This document shows, one piece after another, positions 25,623 to 35,636 of a stretch of DNA of 64,000 nucleotides. The stretch is from positions 4,650,001-4,714,000 of the forward strand of contig NZ_JAPEPZ010000001.1 of NCBI RefSeq assembly GCF_026339875.1, written 5' to 3'. The translations under genes were made by a program, and so were the position numbers. The notes below the pieces were generated by a model, which had not been told where the DNA came from, searched no databases, and saw only the letters and a list, made by a program, of their open reading frames with translations. This DNA comes from Streptomyces sp. NBC_01571. Lineage in GTDB: Bacteria > Actinomycetota > Actinomycetes > Streptomycetales > Streptomycetaceae. Every line of letters starts with the position of its first letter. The first letter of the stretch is position 1.

Positions 25623-26132
25623 TCAGGCTGCGGCCTCGTACTGGCCCCACGCCCGGAGAGCGTCTGTGTTTGCCCAGGTCCACGGGCTGACCGCGTCGAT
25701 GATGCCGCCCGCAGTCACCGCAGTCGCATCCACGCGGCCCGTCGACACCTCGAACTCGAAGGTGGTCGCGGTAGTCAGCCTCACCCGCAGCCCCAGACGG
25801 CCCGCCGTGTTCGCCACGGACACGTCGTGCGCCTCGCCCTGGCCGCAGATGCCATTGATCGCGGCCGCCGCCACAGGCGCCGAGATCCTCCAGTTGTCGG
25901 ACCCAGACCCGCCGCCGAACGACGTCGTGTTCCCGAAAGTGATCTCCAGCTTCCAGAAGACGGTCAGCGCGGACTGCGCGAACCTGGCACTGATCACCGC
26001 GTTCCCGAAACTCGGGGTGTTCGCGCCGGTCGACGTCGTCCACACCGGGGACCAGTCGCCCCACACCGGGGAGATCGAACCCAGCCTCCCGGCTGTGATC
26101 GCCATCCCCGGTTGCCACGGTTCGTACGCCAC
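25623..26132 (-). CDS. Phage tail-tip/appendage protein, beta-rich
   Basis: A 169-residue beta-rich protein. The start pattern MAYEPWQPGMAITAGRLGSI and the middle VFWKLEITFGNTT resemble small proteins found after tail-fibre genes in Streptomyces phages. The GTG at 26132 follows GGAGG. It is downstream of the 1,099-residue tail protein in the same direction, so a minor tail or receptor-binding role is likely but not proven. Confidence 0.6.
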   Translation of the reverse strand: MAYEPWQPGMAITAGRLGSISPVWGDWSPVWTTSTGANTPSFGNAVISARFAQSALTVFWKLEITFGNTTSFGGGSGSDNWRISAPVAAAAINGICGQGEAHDVSVANTAGRLGLRVRLTTATTFEFEVSTGRVDATAVTAGGIIDAVSPWTWANTDALRAWGQYEAAA

Positions 26133-26144
26133 GAGCCCTCCTCT

Positions 26145-29100
26145 CTACAGTGCGACACGGGCAGGGTTGGACAGCGAGATGGCCTCGCCCGCAACCTGGG
26201 CTTTCACGACCCCGTTCGACGAGCGGGCCACCGTCCACTTCTGTGGATTGACGACCTGGAAGTTGTCGTAGCGGATCACCGGATTCACGTTGGTGTTGCC
26301 CGCGTTCGAGACACTCCTGGTCCCGACGTTCGCGGCGGCCGCCAGCGCCGTGTCCGTGACCTCAATGCCCCAGAGGTTCGGCTCCGGGTCCGTGACCGCC
26401 CACATCCGCGCCCGCAGCGTCGACCCGACGATCTGCACCCTCACCCGGTAGAACGTCCCCGCCACGTGCGTCAGGTTCGGGGTGTACGCGCCGAGCTGCG
26501 TCTCGACGCCGGCCACCCGCTTGCGCAGGGACAGGCCGATCGCCGCCGACGTAGGAAAGTCCACTCGGGCGTGGTAGTTGTTGTTGTCGTCGACCAACCG
26601 AACGGCCAGGCCAGCGAAAAGGCTTGAGCCCGTCGCGAGTGCGCTCGTCGCGACGTCCACGTACACGTCGACATCCGCCGCCGGCGCCGGAGCCAGCGTC
26701 ACGCGCGAGCTACTCGTCGCGGGGAGCGTCACCGACCCCACGCCACTGCCCACCGAGAAGTTCGCCGCGGTGCCGACGACGGTCCACGCCTGTCCGCTGT
26801 CCGCCGTCCCCCACCCGTTGCTGACCGTACGGCCGAACGCGTCGACGACCGAGGACGCGATCGCGCTCACGGTGACGTCCTCGCCCCCGACCTTCGCGTC
26901 GAACGCGACCTCCCACTTCCACACCGGGCCGACGACCGCCGACACCAGGAGGCTCGTGTCCGTGGCAGTGGCCGCCGCGGCGAGCGCGGAGCCGTCGGTG
27001 TCGACGATCCCGAGCACCGGGTCCCCCACCGAGGCGATCCGCCAGGGCTCCCCAGGCGCGCACACGAAGCTGATCTCCCAGGTGCGGATGCCGATCTTCT
27101 CGGTGTAGCCCTGCACGATCAGGTCCAGCGGCCCGGGTGGCAGCCAGTCGGGGAGGTCCGTGATCCGGATGAGGTCGCCCTCGGTGATCTCACGGACCGT
27201 GTCGATCAGCGCGGGCGCCTTGTGCAGGCGGATCGTCAGGACCGGGTACCGGGCCTGGTCGGCGCTTCCAATGGCAGCCATCCAGTACGCCATGGGCTCG
27301 GCCTGGTCGTCGCTGAACAGGCTCAGCGAGACGCTGTCGTCGTACCGGCCGATCCCAAGTGGCGGGTCCTGTACCGACAGCGGACCTTCCGTCACCTCGG
27401 CGCGCCCGGATGATCCGCCGATGCGGGTCACGGTTACATCGTTGGTGATGTCCATGTCGTCATCGGTGGGTTCCAGGCGCCCGAGTCCCACGGATCCGTA
27501 CGGCAGCGTCAGCGTGGGCGTCTGGCTGTACATCGACGTCCGCGACCGGTATCGCAGTCCGAGCCGCTCCCGGTCCTCCACCAGGACCCCGCCATCGGCG
27601 GCCTCGGCCTGCTCTAGCTGCTCCAGCAGGGTGGCCGGCCGCTGCGGGCCCATCTGTGCGGTGGCCGTCTGGATTCCAGTGACGGAGATCGGGAGGGCCT
27701 CCTCGGAGGACAGGCGGAGCATGCGGACTGCCGCTGTCTCCCCGTTGTAGCCGTCGTCCGACCCGTTCATGATCTTCGTGTCGGTGGCCTGGAAGACCGC
27801 GAGGTGGCCCATCACGGTGCCGTCCATGCCGGACCCGAACGAGCTGCTCACGCTACGGACGCGGCCGACCTGTCCGGTGAACGAACCGGTCGCGGAGTGG
27901 CCGACGTTGTTGTCGGTGTTGAGCCAGGCGATGTCGACCTGGACGGCCGTGCCGTTCTGCCGGGCGAAGACGCGTACGCGGTTCCAGTTGCCGAAGAAGT
28001 TGGGGGCTGTGCCCGCGGTGAGGTTGTGGAGGAGTACTTGCGTCCCGTCCGCATCGAGGACCTGGAGGCGCACGTTGTTCGTCTGGACCTGCACGATGTA
28101 CCGAGCCCCGGTGCCGGTGGCAGCGATCTCGAAGAAGGTGACGAGGCTGCCCGGCGCGGTGGGGATGCGGTAGACGAGCTCGACCTGCCATGGCCCGGTC
28201 CCGGACGGCGGCGGGGGCACCTCTGCCGAGAAGCTCGCGGATGGCTGGACGACGGGCAGCGCCGACGATCCGCCGAGGCTGTCGTCGCTGGCGAAGGTGA
28301 GGTTCTTCGTCCTCATCGGCTTCACGCCCGGGACCGGGCTGTACGCCTGCACCGCCTGGTCGTCGTCCTCCATCGGCCAGTACGCGATCAGCGTCGGGTC
28401 GGACGGGATACGGCGCCGCAGCGTGGACGCGAGAGGCTTGGTGCCCTGGTTGAGGCGTCGGAGAATGCCCGCGCCCTCGCCCTCCACGGTGATCAGGTGC
28501 CCGCCTCGGCTCGTCGCCGAGGGCCAGTCGCTGTACTCCCCAGAGAAGCGGGTCCTGCGGTTGGTGATCGACGCGTCGCCGACCAGCGTCCACGTCAGCC
28601 CGGTCGCGTCCACGAACGACGTGGCGCCGATGGCCGGCGCCGTGAAGTCCGTGTTTGCCACGAGCGTGGTGTTGTTGCGCAGTTGGAAGGCGTAAACGCT
28701 GCCGACGGGCGGGTCGACCGTCGCGGTCTGGTCGATGTCGCCGATCTGGACAGCGGTCGTGGACGCGAAGATCGTGCCGCCCGTCCCGGGGATCGTGTCG
28801 CCGAGCTGCGTCCACGGTCCGGCGATCGACGTGGCGGTGTAGTGGATGAACGCGCCGGTGGAGGCGTTCCAGGTGCTGCGCAGAGCGATGCGGCCGTTGG
28901 ACGGCACGGGGATGGGGACGGTCGAGGTGGCCGTCTGGGTGTTCGTGCCGTCCGGCGAGATGCGGAGCAGGAGCTGGCCGCCCGCCTCTACGTACATCAG
29001 CCAGCTGCGCTGTGTCCCGACGCTGATCCACTTCCCGCACAGCTCCCGCGCGCCCCGCACGCCCCAGTTGGTGAGCCCGACCTCGATGCGCACGTCCAGG

Positions 29101-29444
29101 GAGCCGGACACGTTCAGGGCGGTTGCGCTCGGCGTGGACGCGCGGTGCCCCAGACCGTCCGGGAGGACGAGCCGCTGCTGCCCGGATGCCACGCTGAGCC
29201 GCATCGGCGTGTTCCTGCCGATCAGCCCGTAGTACGGCGAGCGCGGGTTCCGGCGCGAGAACAGCCCGTTCGGCGATTTCAAAGTGATGGCACAGGAGGC
29301 CGGATCAGCCTTCGACCCGTCTGCCTTGCGGCCGCGCGTGTGCGTGATGATGTCCCGCGTCATCGCGTACCTCGTGACGTCGGTCCACACGCCACCGATG
29401 CCAAACTCCACCATCGCGTCGAGCGCATCCTCGGGAAACGCCAT
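26145..29444 (-). CDS. Large minor tail protein with lectin-like domains
   Basis: A 1,099-residue protein. The N-terminal 60 residues ([19 protein letters not shown]) look like the conserved attachment part of siphovirus minor tail proteins. The body contains at least two concanavalin/LamG-like sandwiches ([17 protein letters not shown] and [20 protein letters not shown]) and a third near the C-terminus ([20 protein letters not shown]). It directly follows the tape-measure gene with a one-base overlap, the usual place for distal tail and baseplate components. It probably contributes to host adsorption. Confidence 0.8.
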   Translation of the reverse strand: MAFPEDALDAMVEFGIGGVWTDVTRYAMTRDIITHTRGRKADGSKADPASCAITLKSPNGLFSRRNPRSPYYGLIGRNTPMRLSVASGQQRLVLPDGLGHRASTPSATALNVSGSLDVRIEVGLTNWGVRGARELCGKWISVGTQRSWLMYVEAGGQLLLRISPDGTNTQTATSTVPIPVPSNGRIALRSTWNASTGAFIHYTATSIAGPWTQLGDTIPGTGGTIFASTTAVQIGDIDQTATVDPPVGSVYAFQLRNNTTLVANTDFTAPAIGATSFVDATGLTWTLVGDASITNRRTRFSGEYSDWPSATSRGGHLITVEGEGAGILRRLNQGTKPLASTLRRRIPSDPTLIAYWPMEDDDQAVQAYSPVPGVKPMRTKNLTFASDDSLGGSSALPVVQPSASFSAEVPPPPSGTGPWQVELVYRIPTAPGSLVTFFEIAATGTGARYIVQVQTNNVRLQVLDADGTQVLLHNLTAGTAPNFFGNWNRVRVFARQNGTAVQVDIAWLNTDNNVGHSATGSFTGQVGRVRSVSSSFGSGMDGTVMGHLAVFQATDTKIMNGSDDGYNGETAAVRMLRLSSEEALPISVTGIQTATAQMGPQRPATLLEQLEQAEAADGGVLVEDRERLGLRYRSRTSMYSQTPTLTLPYGSVGLGRLEPTDDDMDITNDVTVTRIGGSSGRAEVTEGPLSVQDPPLGIGRYDDSVSLSLFSDDQAEPMAYWMAAIGSADQARYPVLTIRLHKAPALIDTVREITEGDLIRITDLPDWLPPGPLDLIVQGYTEKIGIRTWEISFVCAPGEPWRIASVGDPVLGIVDTDGSALAAAATATDTSLLVSAVVGPVWKWEVAFDAKVGGEDVTVSAIASSVVDAFGRTVSNGWGTADSGQAWTVVGTAANFSVGSGVGSVTLPATSSSRVTLAPAPAADVDVYVDVATSALATGSSLFAGLAVRLVDDNNNYHARVDFPTSAAIGLSLRKRVAGVETQLGAYTPNLTHVAGTFYRVRVQIVGSTLRARMWAVTDPEPNLWGIEVTDTALAAAANVGTRSVSNAGNTNVNPVIRYDNFQVVNPQKWTVARSSNGVVKAQVAGEAISLSNPARVAL

Positions 29445-32400
29445 CAGCCAGACCTCCGTCCAGTGAGCGCAAGGTCGACGTCGCCGCCGGCCGAGTTGCG
29501 GATGCTGCGGCGCACTTTGCCCATCAGGTAGTCGGTCTCTCCGCGCCCGTCGCCCCGGAACTCGACGACAACCCTCTGGGCTGCGGATGCCCGCGCCCGC
29601 GACGAGGCGCTATCCCACGAGCCCGGCGCCGGGGTGTCGACCAGCGACTGCATCGACGAGTTGACCGCGCTGCGCTGCGAGTCCACGCCCTTGATGAGGC
29701 CCTGCGCCGTGTACGCGCCCACCAGGGCCATGACCCTGGACGGACTCTTGATCCCGAGCGCGGCCCGGATCGACTTGGACATGCCGCGGGCGATCGTCAG
29801 CATCTGCCGCTCGATCGCCTTCTGCTGCGACGCCAGACCGGAGACGAGGCCCTGCGCGGCACGAATGCCCGCCCCGTACATCGCATCGCCAGCTGTCGCC
29901 CCGGCCTGCCCCGCAGCCTTGACCAGTGCCGCCTGTTGCGAGTTGATCTGCCGGACCTGGCCCGAGTTGGCGTTCGCCAGCGCGGCCGCCGCGGACGAGC
30001 CCTGGTCGACGCCGGCCTGGGCAATCTGAGAGATCAGGTCAGCCCTGACCCCCTTCTTCCGGAGCGCCGCCAGGTTCTTCGCGAAGAGCTGCGCCGCCGC
30101 CGTGTCCTGCTTCAGCCCGGAGAGGATCGTCTCCGCCGTCTGCGGCCATCCGTCGGACTGCTGCTTGGTGATGTTGGCCGAGTCGAGGACACCCTTGGCG
30201 ACGTCCTCGGCGAGCTTCTGCCTGGCCTTACGAAGGCCGTCGAGCTTCTTCGTCGCGGTCTTCGACTTCGCGGCGAGGGACTCCTCCTGCTTGGCCAGCT
30301 TCAGCAGCTGCTTGCTGCCGGCGGACAGCTTCCCGAGGGCCTTCGACCTCTTGGCGCCGGGGGCCAGGGCGTCGGCGATGATGTCCGACAGCTTCAGTGA
30401 TGCGGCCTTGACCTGCTTCGACGACCCGGTGAGGCCTTCGATGAGGCCGCGGGCGATCCAACGGCCCTGCGCCGCCGTGACCTTCGAGGGGCTGTTGATG
30501 CCGAGGGCCTTCGCGATCGGGCCCGGGATCATCGACTTCGCCCAGCCGATGAGCTTCGAGCGGATCCACCCGCCCATTCCCTGGATACCGACCCACAGAC
30601 CCTGGACGATGTTGCGTCCCTTCTGGGTCAGCAGCGATCCGAGGGAACCCATCGCGGCGGAAATCCGCCCCGGAAGGCCGCGCACCCAGGCGAGCATTTC
30701 CGTGGCCTTTTTGACCGTGCCGTTCTTGATGGCAGACCAATGCTTGATGATCAGCCCAGGGAGTGTCCAATTCAGGAACGCGCTCGTCAGGAAACCGGGA
30801 ATGGCCTTGACGAATGCGACCACCCAGTTCCATGCCGAGGAGGTCGCGGACTTGATCGCATTCCAGTGGCTGATGATCAGGCCGGGCAGGCTGAAGTTCA
30901 TGAACGCGGCAACGGCCATGTCCTTGACCCACGTCAGCTTCGCGACTACCCAGTCCCACACGGCCAGCGTCGCGGACTTGATCTGGGACCAGTACGTGAT
31001 CACCAGGAACACGAGGGCGCCGATTGCCATACCGATCCAGCCGATCGGGCCAAGGCCGACGATCCAGGCCCAAGCCATCTGGGCTCCCGCGACGAGGGCA
31101 GCGGCTCCGATGGCGACAAATGCCGCGCCGATTACAACAGCGGCAGTGGTGAATTCGGTTTTGTGTTGCTGGACGAATCCGAAGAATGTCATCAGCTTCG
31201 GAATGACTGTCGTGCCCAGGAAATCGACGAGCTTCTGTTGCAGGCCGCGCTTGAACTGCTCGATCTGTACGCCAGCGTTATTGCGGAGTCCGTCACCGAG
31301 CTTCCCCGCGCTCCCGGCCGCCTTGTCCATTCCTGACGAGGCGGCAGCGCTCGCTGGGTCGAGGGCGAGGAGGGCGTCGCCCATCACGGTGCCCGGGTCG
31401 CCGAACAGAGCTGTGGCGGCGTTCAGGCGGGTTGTCTTGTCGGTCGTCTTGCGCAGGGCGTCCGTCGTCATCTGGAGGGCCTGCTGGCCGGACTTGCCGC
31501 CCTTCTTCAGCTTCGCCGCGACCTCCGACGAGCTGAGCCCGATGGACTTGAACGCGTCCTTCACGCCCTGGCTCTGGCCGATCGCCAGCTCGCCGAACTG
31601 ACCGAGCGCGTCGGCGACCTGGTCGGAGTCGCGGGCGCCGCCCTTGATGGCCTGGTCGATCAGGCCGACAGCCGTTGCCCCGTCGAGGCCGACTCGCTTG
31701 AACTGGACCGAGTACTCGTTGAGGGTGTCGAGCAGGTCGTCGCCCTTGTTCGCGCTGGTGGAGAAGCCCTTCGCGACGATGTCGAGGGCCTCGGTCGCGT
31801 TCGCCGCGAGTCCGGTCCGCATGAGCTGGGACACGGCGTTGGTGACGCCGCCGAGCTCCTGGTCGAAGGTGCTCGCAAGATCCGACACCTTCGTACTGAT
31901 CGACTCGATCTGGCCGTTCGTCGCCTCCGGCTTCAGGAGGCCCGAGCCCATGACCGCGCCGATCGCGTCGGCGGCGCCCTGGAAGTCCTCCGTCACCGCG
32001 TGCGCGTACAGCTGGCCGGCGATGTGCCCGTACCGCTGTGCGTCCGGGCCCGTCGCGCTCAGCTGCGCGCCGAGGCGGCCGGTGATCTGGCCCTGCTCCA
32101 TCGCCTGCCCGAAGGCGTCGATCAGGACCGCGCCGGCCGCAGCTCCGACACCGAGCGCGGCCGTCTTCAGCCTGGACAGCTTCGACTCGGTCTCCGCGAC
32201 CGCGCTGTCCGCGCCGTCCGCGGCGCCGTCGGCGAGACCATCTCCGAGGGCGTCGCCCGCCTGCTGCCCGGCCCGCGCGGCGTCGGTGCGCAGCCCGTCG
32301 AGACCGTTGTCCACGCCCGCGGCGATCCGCTGGCCGCCGCGACGCGCCTGGGACTCCGCTTCGAGCGTGGCGGCCGTGACCGCGTCGACGAGCTGCGCCT

Positions 32401-32602
32401 GCATGTTGCGCCACTGGCCGTCAGCGCCACGGACGAAGCCGCCGCCGAGCTGCTGCCCGGCCTGCTGGCCGGCCCGTTCGGCGTCGTTGCCCATGGTGCT
32501 GCCGGCCTGACGCAGGGCCTGCTCGGCTCGGCGCAGCGCGGGGTTCACCGCGCGGTCGTCGATGCTGATGATCCCGTTGAGTTCGCCGACGGTCAGCGCC
32601 AT
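29444..32602 (-). CDS. Tail tape-measure protein
   Basis: A 1,052-residue protein that sets tail length. An N-terminal helical region rich in Gln and Ala ([20 protein letters not shown]) precedes a TP901-like core near residues 150-430, hydrophobic segments near 500-560 ([20 protein letters not shown] and the following [18 protein letters not shown]), and a long helical tail. The ATG at 32602 is preceded by GGAGGTGA lying inside the end of the GT frame. Its length implies a tail of roughly 150 nm if the 1.5 A per residue rule holds (inference). Confidence 0.92.
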   Translation of the reverse strand: MALTVGELNGIISIDDRAVNPALRRAEQALRQAGSTMGNDAERAGQQAGQQLGGGFVRGADGQWRNMQAQLVDAVTAATLEAESQARRGGQRIAAGVDNGLDGLRTDAARAGQQAGDALGDGLADGAADGADSAVAETESKLSRLKTAALGVGAAAGAVLIDAFGQAMEQGQITGRLGAQLSATGPDAQRYGHIAGQLYAHAVTEDFQGAADAIGAVMGSGLLKPEATNGQIESISTKVSDLASTFDQELGGVTNAVSQLMRTGLAANATEALDIVAKGFSTSANKGDDLLDTLNEYSVQFKRVGLDGATAVGLIDQAIKGGARDSDQVADALGQFGELAIGQSQGVKDAFKSIGLSSSEVAAKLKKGGKSGQQALQMTTDALRKTTDKTTRLNAATALFGDPGTVMGDALLALDPASAAASSGMDKAAGSAGKLGDGLRNNAGVQIEQFKRGLQQKLVDFLGTTVIPKLMTFFGFVQQHKTEFTTAAVVIGAAFVAIGAAALVAGAQMAWAWIVGLGPIGWIGMAIGALVFLVITYWSQIKSATLAVWDWVVAKLTWVKDMAVAAFMNFSLPGLIISHWNAIKSATSSAWNWVVAFVKAIPGFLTSAFLNWTLPGLIIKHWSAIKNGTVKKATEMLAWVRGLPGRISAAMGSLGSLLTQKGRNIVQGLWVGIQGMGGWIRSKLIGWAKSMIPGPIAKALGINSPSKVTAAQGRWIARGLIEGLTGSSKQVKAASLKLSDIIADALAPGAKRSKALGKLSAGSKQLLKLAKQEESLAAKSKTATKKLDGLRKARQKLAEDVAKGVLDSANITKQQSDGWPQTAETILSGLKQDTAAAQLFAKNLAALRKKGVRADLISQIAQAGVDQGSSAAAALANANSGQVRQINSQQAALVKAAGQAGATAGDAMYGAGIRAAQGLVSGLASQQKAIERQMLTIARGMSKSIRAALGIKSPSRVMALVGAYTAQGLIKGVDSQRSAVNSSMQSLVDTPAPGSWDSASSRARASAAQRVVVEFRGDGRGETDYLMGKVRRSIRNSAGGDVDLALTGRRSG

Positions 32603-32605
32603 GAC

Positions 32606-32974
32606 TCACCTCCGTCGGGTCTTGGGTGGTTCCTCGGGAGGGTTGAAAAGGCGCTGCATCCGCGACTCGGTGGACAGCAGCATGAGGATGCGGTTTTGGA
32701 GCCAGCGCCATGTGCGGCGCTGGAGGATGCCGTCCTCGATGTCGATGCCGTACACCTGGTGGAGGTCGGCCTCGATCAGCGCCCACTGCTGGAGGAGCTT
32801 CGTCCAGCTCAGGTCAGCCGGGGGCCTTTGCCGTGTCCGCCCCGCCTTCTGCGCTGGGATCCCGCCCTCGTACCACTCGTAGAGGCCGGTGACTGGGTCC
32901 CGTTCGCCGCAGCCTTTGCCGAGGAGCCGCGCGAGATCTGACGGCGCTCCGCCCGGTTCCGTCCCGCTTTTCCC
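32606..32974 (-). CDS. Tail assembly chaperone T extension, read by -1 frameshift as GT
   Basis: This frame has no start of its own. After a -1 slip at 32968-32974 it stays open for about 120 codons, encoding ERDPVTGLYEWYEGGIPAQK and LSWTKLLQQWALIEADLHQV, and stops six bases before the tape-measure ATG. In lambda-like phages the equivalent GT fusion binds the tape measure through its T part. Translation across the G stop at 32809 by any other route is unlikely, because the T reading overlaps G for about 165 bases. Confidence 0.85.
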   Translation of the reverse strand, partial: GKSGTEPGGAPSDLARLLGKGCGERDPVTGLYEWYEGGIPAQKAGRTRQRPPADLSWTKLLQQWALIEADLHQVYGIDIEDGILQRRTWRWLQNRILMLLSTESRMQRLFNPPEEPPKTRRR

Positions 32975-33339
32975 GGGGCCTCACCAGTGCGCCAGTACTC
33001 CAGCGCGGTGTCCTCGTCGGTGGTGATCCAGAACATGCAGGTCAAGGCGACGTGCTTGAACATGGACCACGACGTCTCGGCCATGAGCGACTCGTAGGCG
33101 TCGCCCAAGCACAGCTTGTACAGGTCGAGTTCCTCGTCGTTGTCGAGGACAGGCTGCTTGGGTGCGGTGCCACCGGCAGCGAGCCGAGCCGCGAGAGAGG
33201 TGACCCTCTCGATCTTGATACCGGCATCGGCGGACGGGTCGGGGATGTGGTACTCCCTGGTGATCCCGTCCTTGCCCTTGACCGGCAGGGTGAGGCCTTC
33301 GGACAGGAAGTCGTCGAGGGCCTCGAAGCCGTTGGCCAC
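32809..33339 (-). CDS. Tail assembly chaperone G
   Basis: A 176-residue protein starting VANGFEALDDFLSEGLTLPV with a helical core (LYKLCLGDAYESLMAETSWS) and a basic C-terminal tail. Position between the major tail protein and the tape measure, plus the in-phase slip site, identify it as lambda G-like. The start is the GTG at 33339, seven bases after GGAGG. Another GTG at 33345 overlaps the preceding stop but lies too near the ribosome site. Confidence 0.85.
   Translation of the reverse strand: MANGFEALDDFLSEGLTLPVKGKDGITREYHIPDPSADAGIKIERVTSLAARLAAGGTAPKQPVLDNDEELDLYKLCLGDAYESLMAETSWSMFKHVALTCMFWITTDEDTALEYWRTGEAPGKAGRNRAERRQISRGSSAKAAANGTQSPASTSGTRAGSQRRRRGGHGKGPRLT
32968..32974 (-). promoter_or_regulatory. 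Programmed -1 ribosomal frameshift site GGGAAAA
   Basis: In the G frame the codons read ccG GGA AAA gcg, so the heptamer is in the correct X XXY YYZ phase and is like lambda G GGA AAG. The -1 frame beyond it is open to 32606 and encodes the conserved-looking T domain. Confidence 0.85.
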
Positions 33340-33341
33340 TG

Positions 33342-33818
33342 TCACGCCTCCGGGTTGGCGATCAGGTCGAGCGCGCCGTCGCCCGTGATGGTGACCTCGA
33401 CCTGGTCCAGCGCGGTGTGCTCGCCGCCGCTCGGCTCCCACTTCACGATGCCCGAGCCCTCGTAGGCCTCGGGCAGGCCGTCGCGGTCGTACCAGCGCAG
33501 GTGGGCCATCGACTGGGAGCCGAACAGCCACGCCGCCTGGCGGAGCTTTTCGTGCGTCGGGGGGAAGACCTTCACCTGGTCGTTCTCACGGCGGTTGATG
33601 GTGAACCCGAGTTCCCAGCCCTGCGCAGTCTTCGTGTTGCCGTTCCACCCCTCCGACTCGTAGTCCGAGGAGTCCTCGATGTTGGGGTCCGGCGCCGGGG
33701 GCTTGAAGTCCGTGACGCCGATGACGGTCTGCCAGTCGCTGCCGTCCTGGTCGATGCTCATGTCGAGCTGGAGCCTGAAGCGCCGCGCGAGTGCGGTCGT
33801 CTCGGTGGGGGTGGCCAT
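33342..33818 (-). CDS. Major tail tube protein
   Basis: A 158-residue beta-rich protein with the tail-tube hallmarks of actinophages: FRLQLDMSIDQDGSDWQTVI, SSDYESEGWNGNTKTAQGWE, and an Ig-less end DQVEVTITGDGALDLIANPE. It lies immediately upstream of the G/GT chaperones. The ATG at 33818 follows GGAGG. It is expected to polymerise as hexameric rings around the tape measure. Confidence 0.88.
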   Translation of the reverse strand: MATPTETTALARRFRLQLDMSIDQDGSDWQTVIGVTDFKPPAPDPNIEDSSDYESEGWNGNTKTAQGWELGFTINRRENDQVKVFPPTHEKLRQAAWLFGSQSMAHLRWYDRDGLPEAYEGSGIVKWEPSGGEHTALDQVEVTITGDGALDLIANPEA

Positions 33819-33829
33819 AGCGGGTCCTC

Positions 33830-34264
33830 CTAGTCGATCAGGTGAGCCCCGGACCTGGTCGTCCGGAAGTAGTAGTTGCTGGTCAGCTCCATGCGCTTCT
33901 GCGCGTCCTGGCCGATCCATGCCTGTGACTGCCGCCAGGACAGGGCGACGAAGATGCCGCCGATCCGGTACTGGCGGCGGTTGTGCAGCTCGTCGAACAC
34001 CACGTCGGCGAGGTTGTCGATCGCGTCCGGGTCGCGGCCCGCACGCATGCGGATCTGCACCGCCGTGATCGCGTTGGTGGTGTCGTCGTCGGTCACCGGG
34101 TACGCGGTGATACCGAGGGCGCGCTCCGGGGAGTCGGGCATGACGCCCCGGAAGATCCCTGTGTCCGGGTCCTGGACCACCGCGTCGGGCGTGAACACAC
34201 CGACGCCGGCCTCAGCGAGGAGGCCGGCGATTCCGTCGAGGAGGCTGCTGGTGTATCCGCTCAC
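33830..34264 (-). CDS. Tail terminator / minor capsid-type connector protein
   Basis: A 144-residue protein from a GTG overlapping the previous stop as GTGA. Motifs LGITAYPVTDDDTTNAITAV, MRAGRDPDAIDNLADVVFDE and SNYYFRTTR match the minor capsid/tail-terminator proteins found next to tail tube genes in phages of Gram-positive hosts. It is expected to cap the tail tube and join it to the head-closure proteins. Confidence 0.75.
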   Translation of the reverse strand: MSGYTSSLLDGIAGLLAEAGVGVFTPDAVVQDPDTGIFRGVMPDSPERALGITAYPVTDDDTTNAITAVQIRMRAGRDPDAIDNLADVVFDELHNRRQYRIGGIFVALSWRQSQAWIGQDAQKRMELTSNYYFRTTRSGAHLID

Positions 34265-34611
34265 CGCATCGCCCGCCTCAGCTGGGCGGCGATGATGGCG
34301 AGGACCTCGGTACGGCTCGCGTTGAGGGGCTGCTCCAGGTACTTGGCGGTGCGGCCCGGGGCGTGCCGGTAGGTGAGGTCCTCGTGCTGCCGCACCGCGT
34401 AGGGGGTGTCGAAGGACACCATTCCGGTCAGCGAGGGCTCGTCCACGCTCGCCGTCCCCGACTGCATGAGCGGGCTCTCGTCGAGCGGGACGAGGGCCTG
34501 GGCCTGCCCGAGCACGTGCTCTGCCGAGAGGAACACCCCGCGCGCGGCAGCCTGACGCAGCGCCCTCTCCACAGCGGGTCCATTCCACGTGAGCCGGAAG
34601 CTCTGTGCCAC
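34261..34611 (-). CDS. Minor capsid / HK97 gp10-like tail-completion protein
   Basis: A 116-residue protein. The pattern LSAEHVLGQAQALVPLDESP, DTPYAVRQHEDLTYRHAPGR and KYLEQPLNASRTEVLAIIA is characteristic of the Minor_capsid_2/HK97-gp10 group. The GTG at 34611 follows an AGGGGGTG-type site. It overlaps the next gene by four bases, so the connector cluster is translationally coupled. Confidence 0.8.
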   Translation of the reverse strand: MAQSFRLTWNGPAVERALRQAAARGVFLSAEHVLGQAQALVPLDESPLMQSGTASVDEPSLTGMVSFDTPYAVRQHEDLTYRHAPGRTAKYLEQPLNASRTEVLAIIAAQLRRAMR

Positions 34612-34621
34612 GACGCACCCC

Positions 34622-34942
34622 CTACTGGAGAAAGACCTGCGTGTTGGACGGGACGGGCAGTGCGCCGCCGTCTGCGCGAGCGATCGTGATGACCGTCGTC
34701 CGGCGCCCATCGGGCAGCGTCACGCGACTGTTCGGCGGGGGCCGATGATCGGGGCGAGTGATGTACGAGGACCCAGAAGTGACGGTCTGTCCGCCTGGCG
34801 AGGTGACCTGCTGCGTCTTCTCGTCGATCAGGCAGCGCACCGTCACCGGGGGCGCGTACAGATCGCCCTTGCTGCCGGACCCGAGGTATGCCTCCACGGT
34901 CACCCGGTGCTGGAGCAGGAAGCCGGGGATCTGCCTCACCAT
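34622..34942 (-). CDS. Head-closure (stopper) protein
   Basis: A 106-residue beta-rich protein (FLLQHRVTVEAYLGSGSKGD; VRCLIDEKTQQVTSPGGQTV; PPNSRVTLPDGRRTTVITIA). Size, composition and place between the connector and the gp10-like gene fit the SPP1 gp16/HK97 stopper group. The start is ATG 34942 or GTG 34939; the latter overlaps the preceding stop as GTGA. Confidence 0.72.
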   Translation of the reverse strand: MVRQIPGFLLQHRVTVEAYLGSGSKGDLYAPPVTVRCLIDEKTQQVTSPGGQTVTSGSSYITRPDHRPPPNSRVTLPDGRRTTVITIARADGGALPVPSNTQVFLQ

Positions 34943-35634
34943 GAGGGCAGCACCATCCCGGGCCACGCTGCGCTCGTCACGCCGGTCTGGAACTCACACG
35001 AGGGCAGCCGGCTCAGGGCGGCGGCCGCGCGCGGGGGCAGGGCGCCGGCGGCGATCGGTGTCGCGGTGGAGCCGCCAGAGGAGCGGCCCAGGGCGACGGG
35101 CCCGGCGGAAACGGTGTCCCAGCCACTGTCCGCGCCGATCGCGTCCCCGGTCTCGCCCCACCACTCGACGATCGCGCAGACCGCCTCGGCGAACGCCTCC
35201 GCGACGGTCGCGCTGGTGGGCATGCCGTCGTCGTCGGTGTCGTAGACCGCCGTGAGCAGCGCGTCGTCGAGGGCCTTGGACGCCTCTGCCAGCTGCTTCG
35301 GGGAGTCCAGGGGCGCCGCAGCGTGCAGGTAGTTCGCGAGTTGCGTCGTGGACGCGTACACGTGCGCCTGCGGACCCACGGCGGGGGCCGGGGCCACGGA
35401 CACCAGCTCGTGCTCCACGCTTGCGCCGGTCCCGGTCACCGTCCACGACAGGCGCCAGATCCCGGCGAGCGTGTACGTGACCGGAGCCGTCCAGGCTGCG
35501 CCCCCGTCAGACCCCGTCACGACGGGCGTCACGGTGGAGCCGTCAGGGCGCGTGACGACCAGGCTGACGCCCGTCGTGACGTCCGCCGGGGACACCGTCA
35601 GCCGTGCCGTGACGAGGTCTCCCACATCGGGCAT
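34936..35634 (-). CDS. Head-tail connector protein with N-terminal Ig-like domain
   Basis: A 232-residue protein. Residues 1-85 form an Ig-like beta sandwich (ARLTVSPADVTTGVSLVVTR; AGIWRLSWTVTGTG). The remainder is the all-helical connector type (LANYLHAAAPLDSPKQLAEA; AVCAIVEWWGETGDAIGADS) seen in SPP1 gp15-like adaptors. The Ig-like fusion on a connector is uncommon. The ATG at 35634 follows GGAGG. Confidence 0.75.
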   Translation of the reverse strand: MPDVGDLVTARLTVSPADVTTGVSLVVTRPDGSTVTPVVTGSDGGAAWTAPVTYTLAGIWRLSWTVTGTGASVEHELVSVAPAPAVGPQAHVYASTTQLANYLHAAAPLDSPKQLAEASKALDDALLTAVYDTDDDGMPTSATVAEAFAEAVCAIVEWWGETGDAIGADSGWDTVSAGPVALGRSSGGSTATPIAAGALPPRAAAALSRLPSCEFQTGVTSAAWPGMVLPSW

Positions 35635-35636
35635 CG

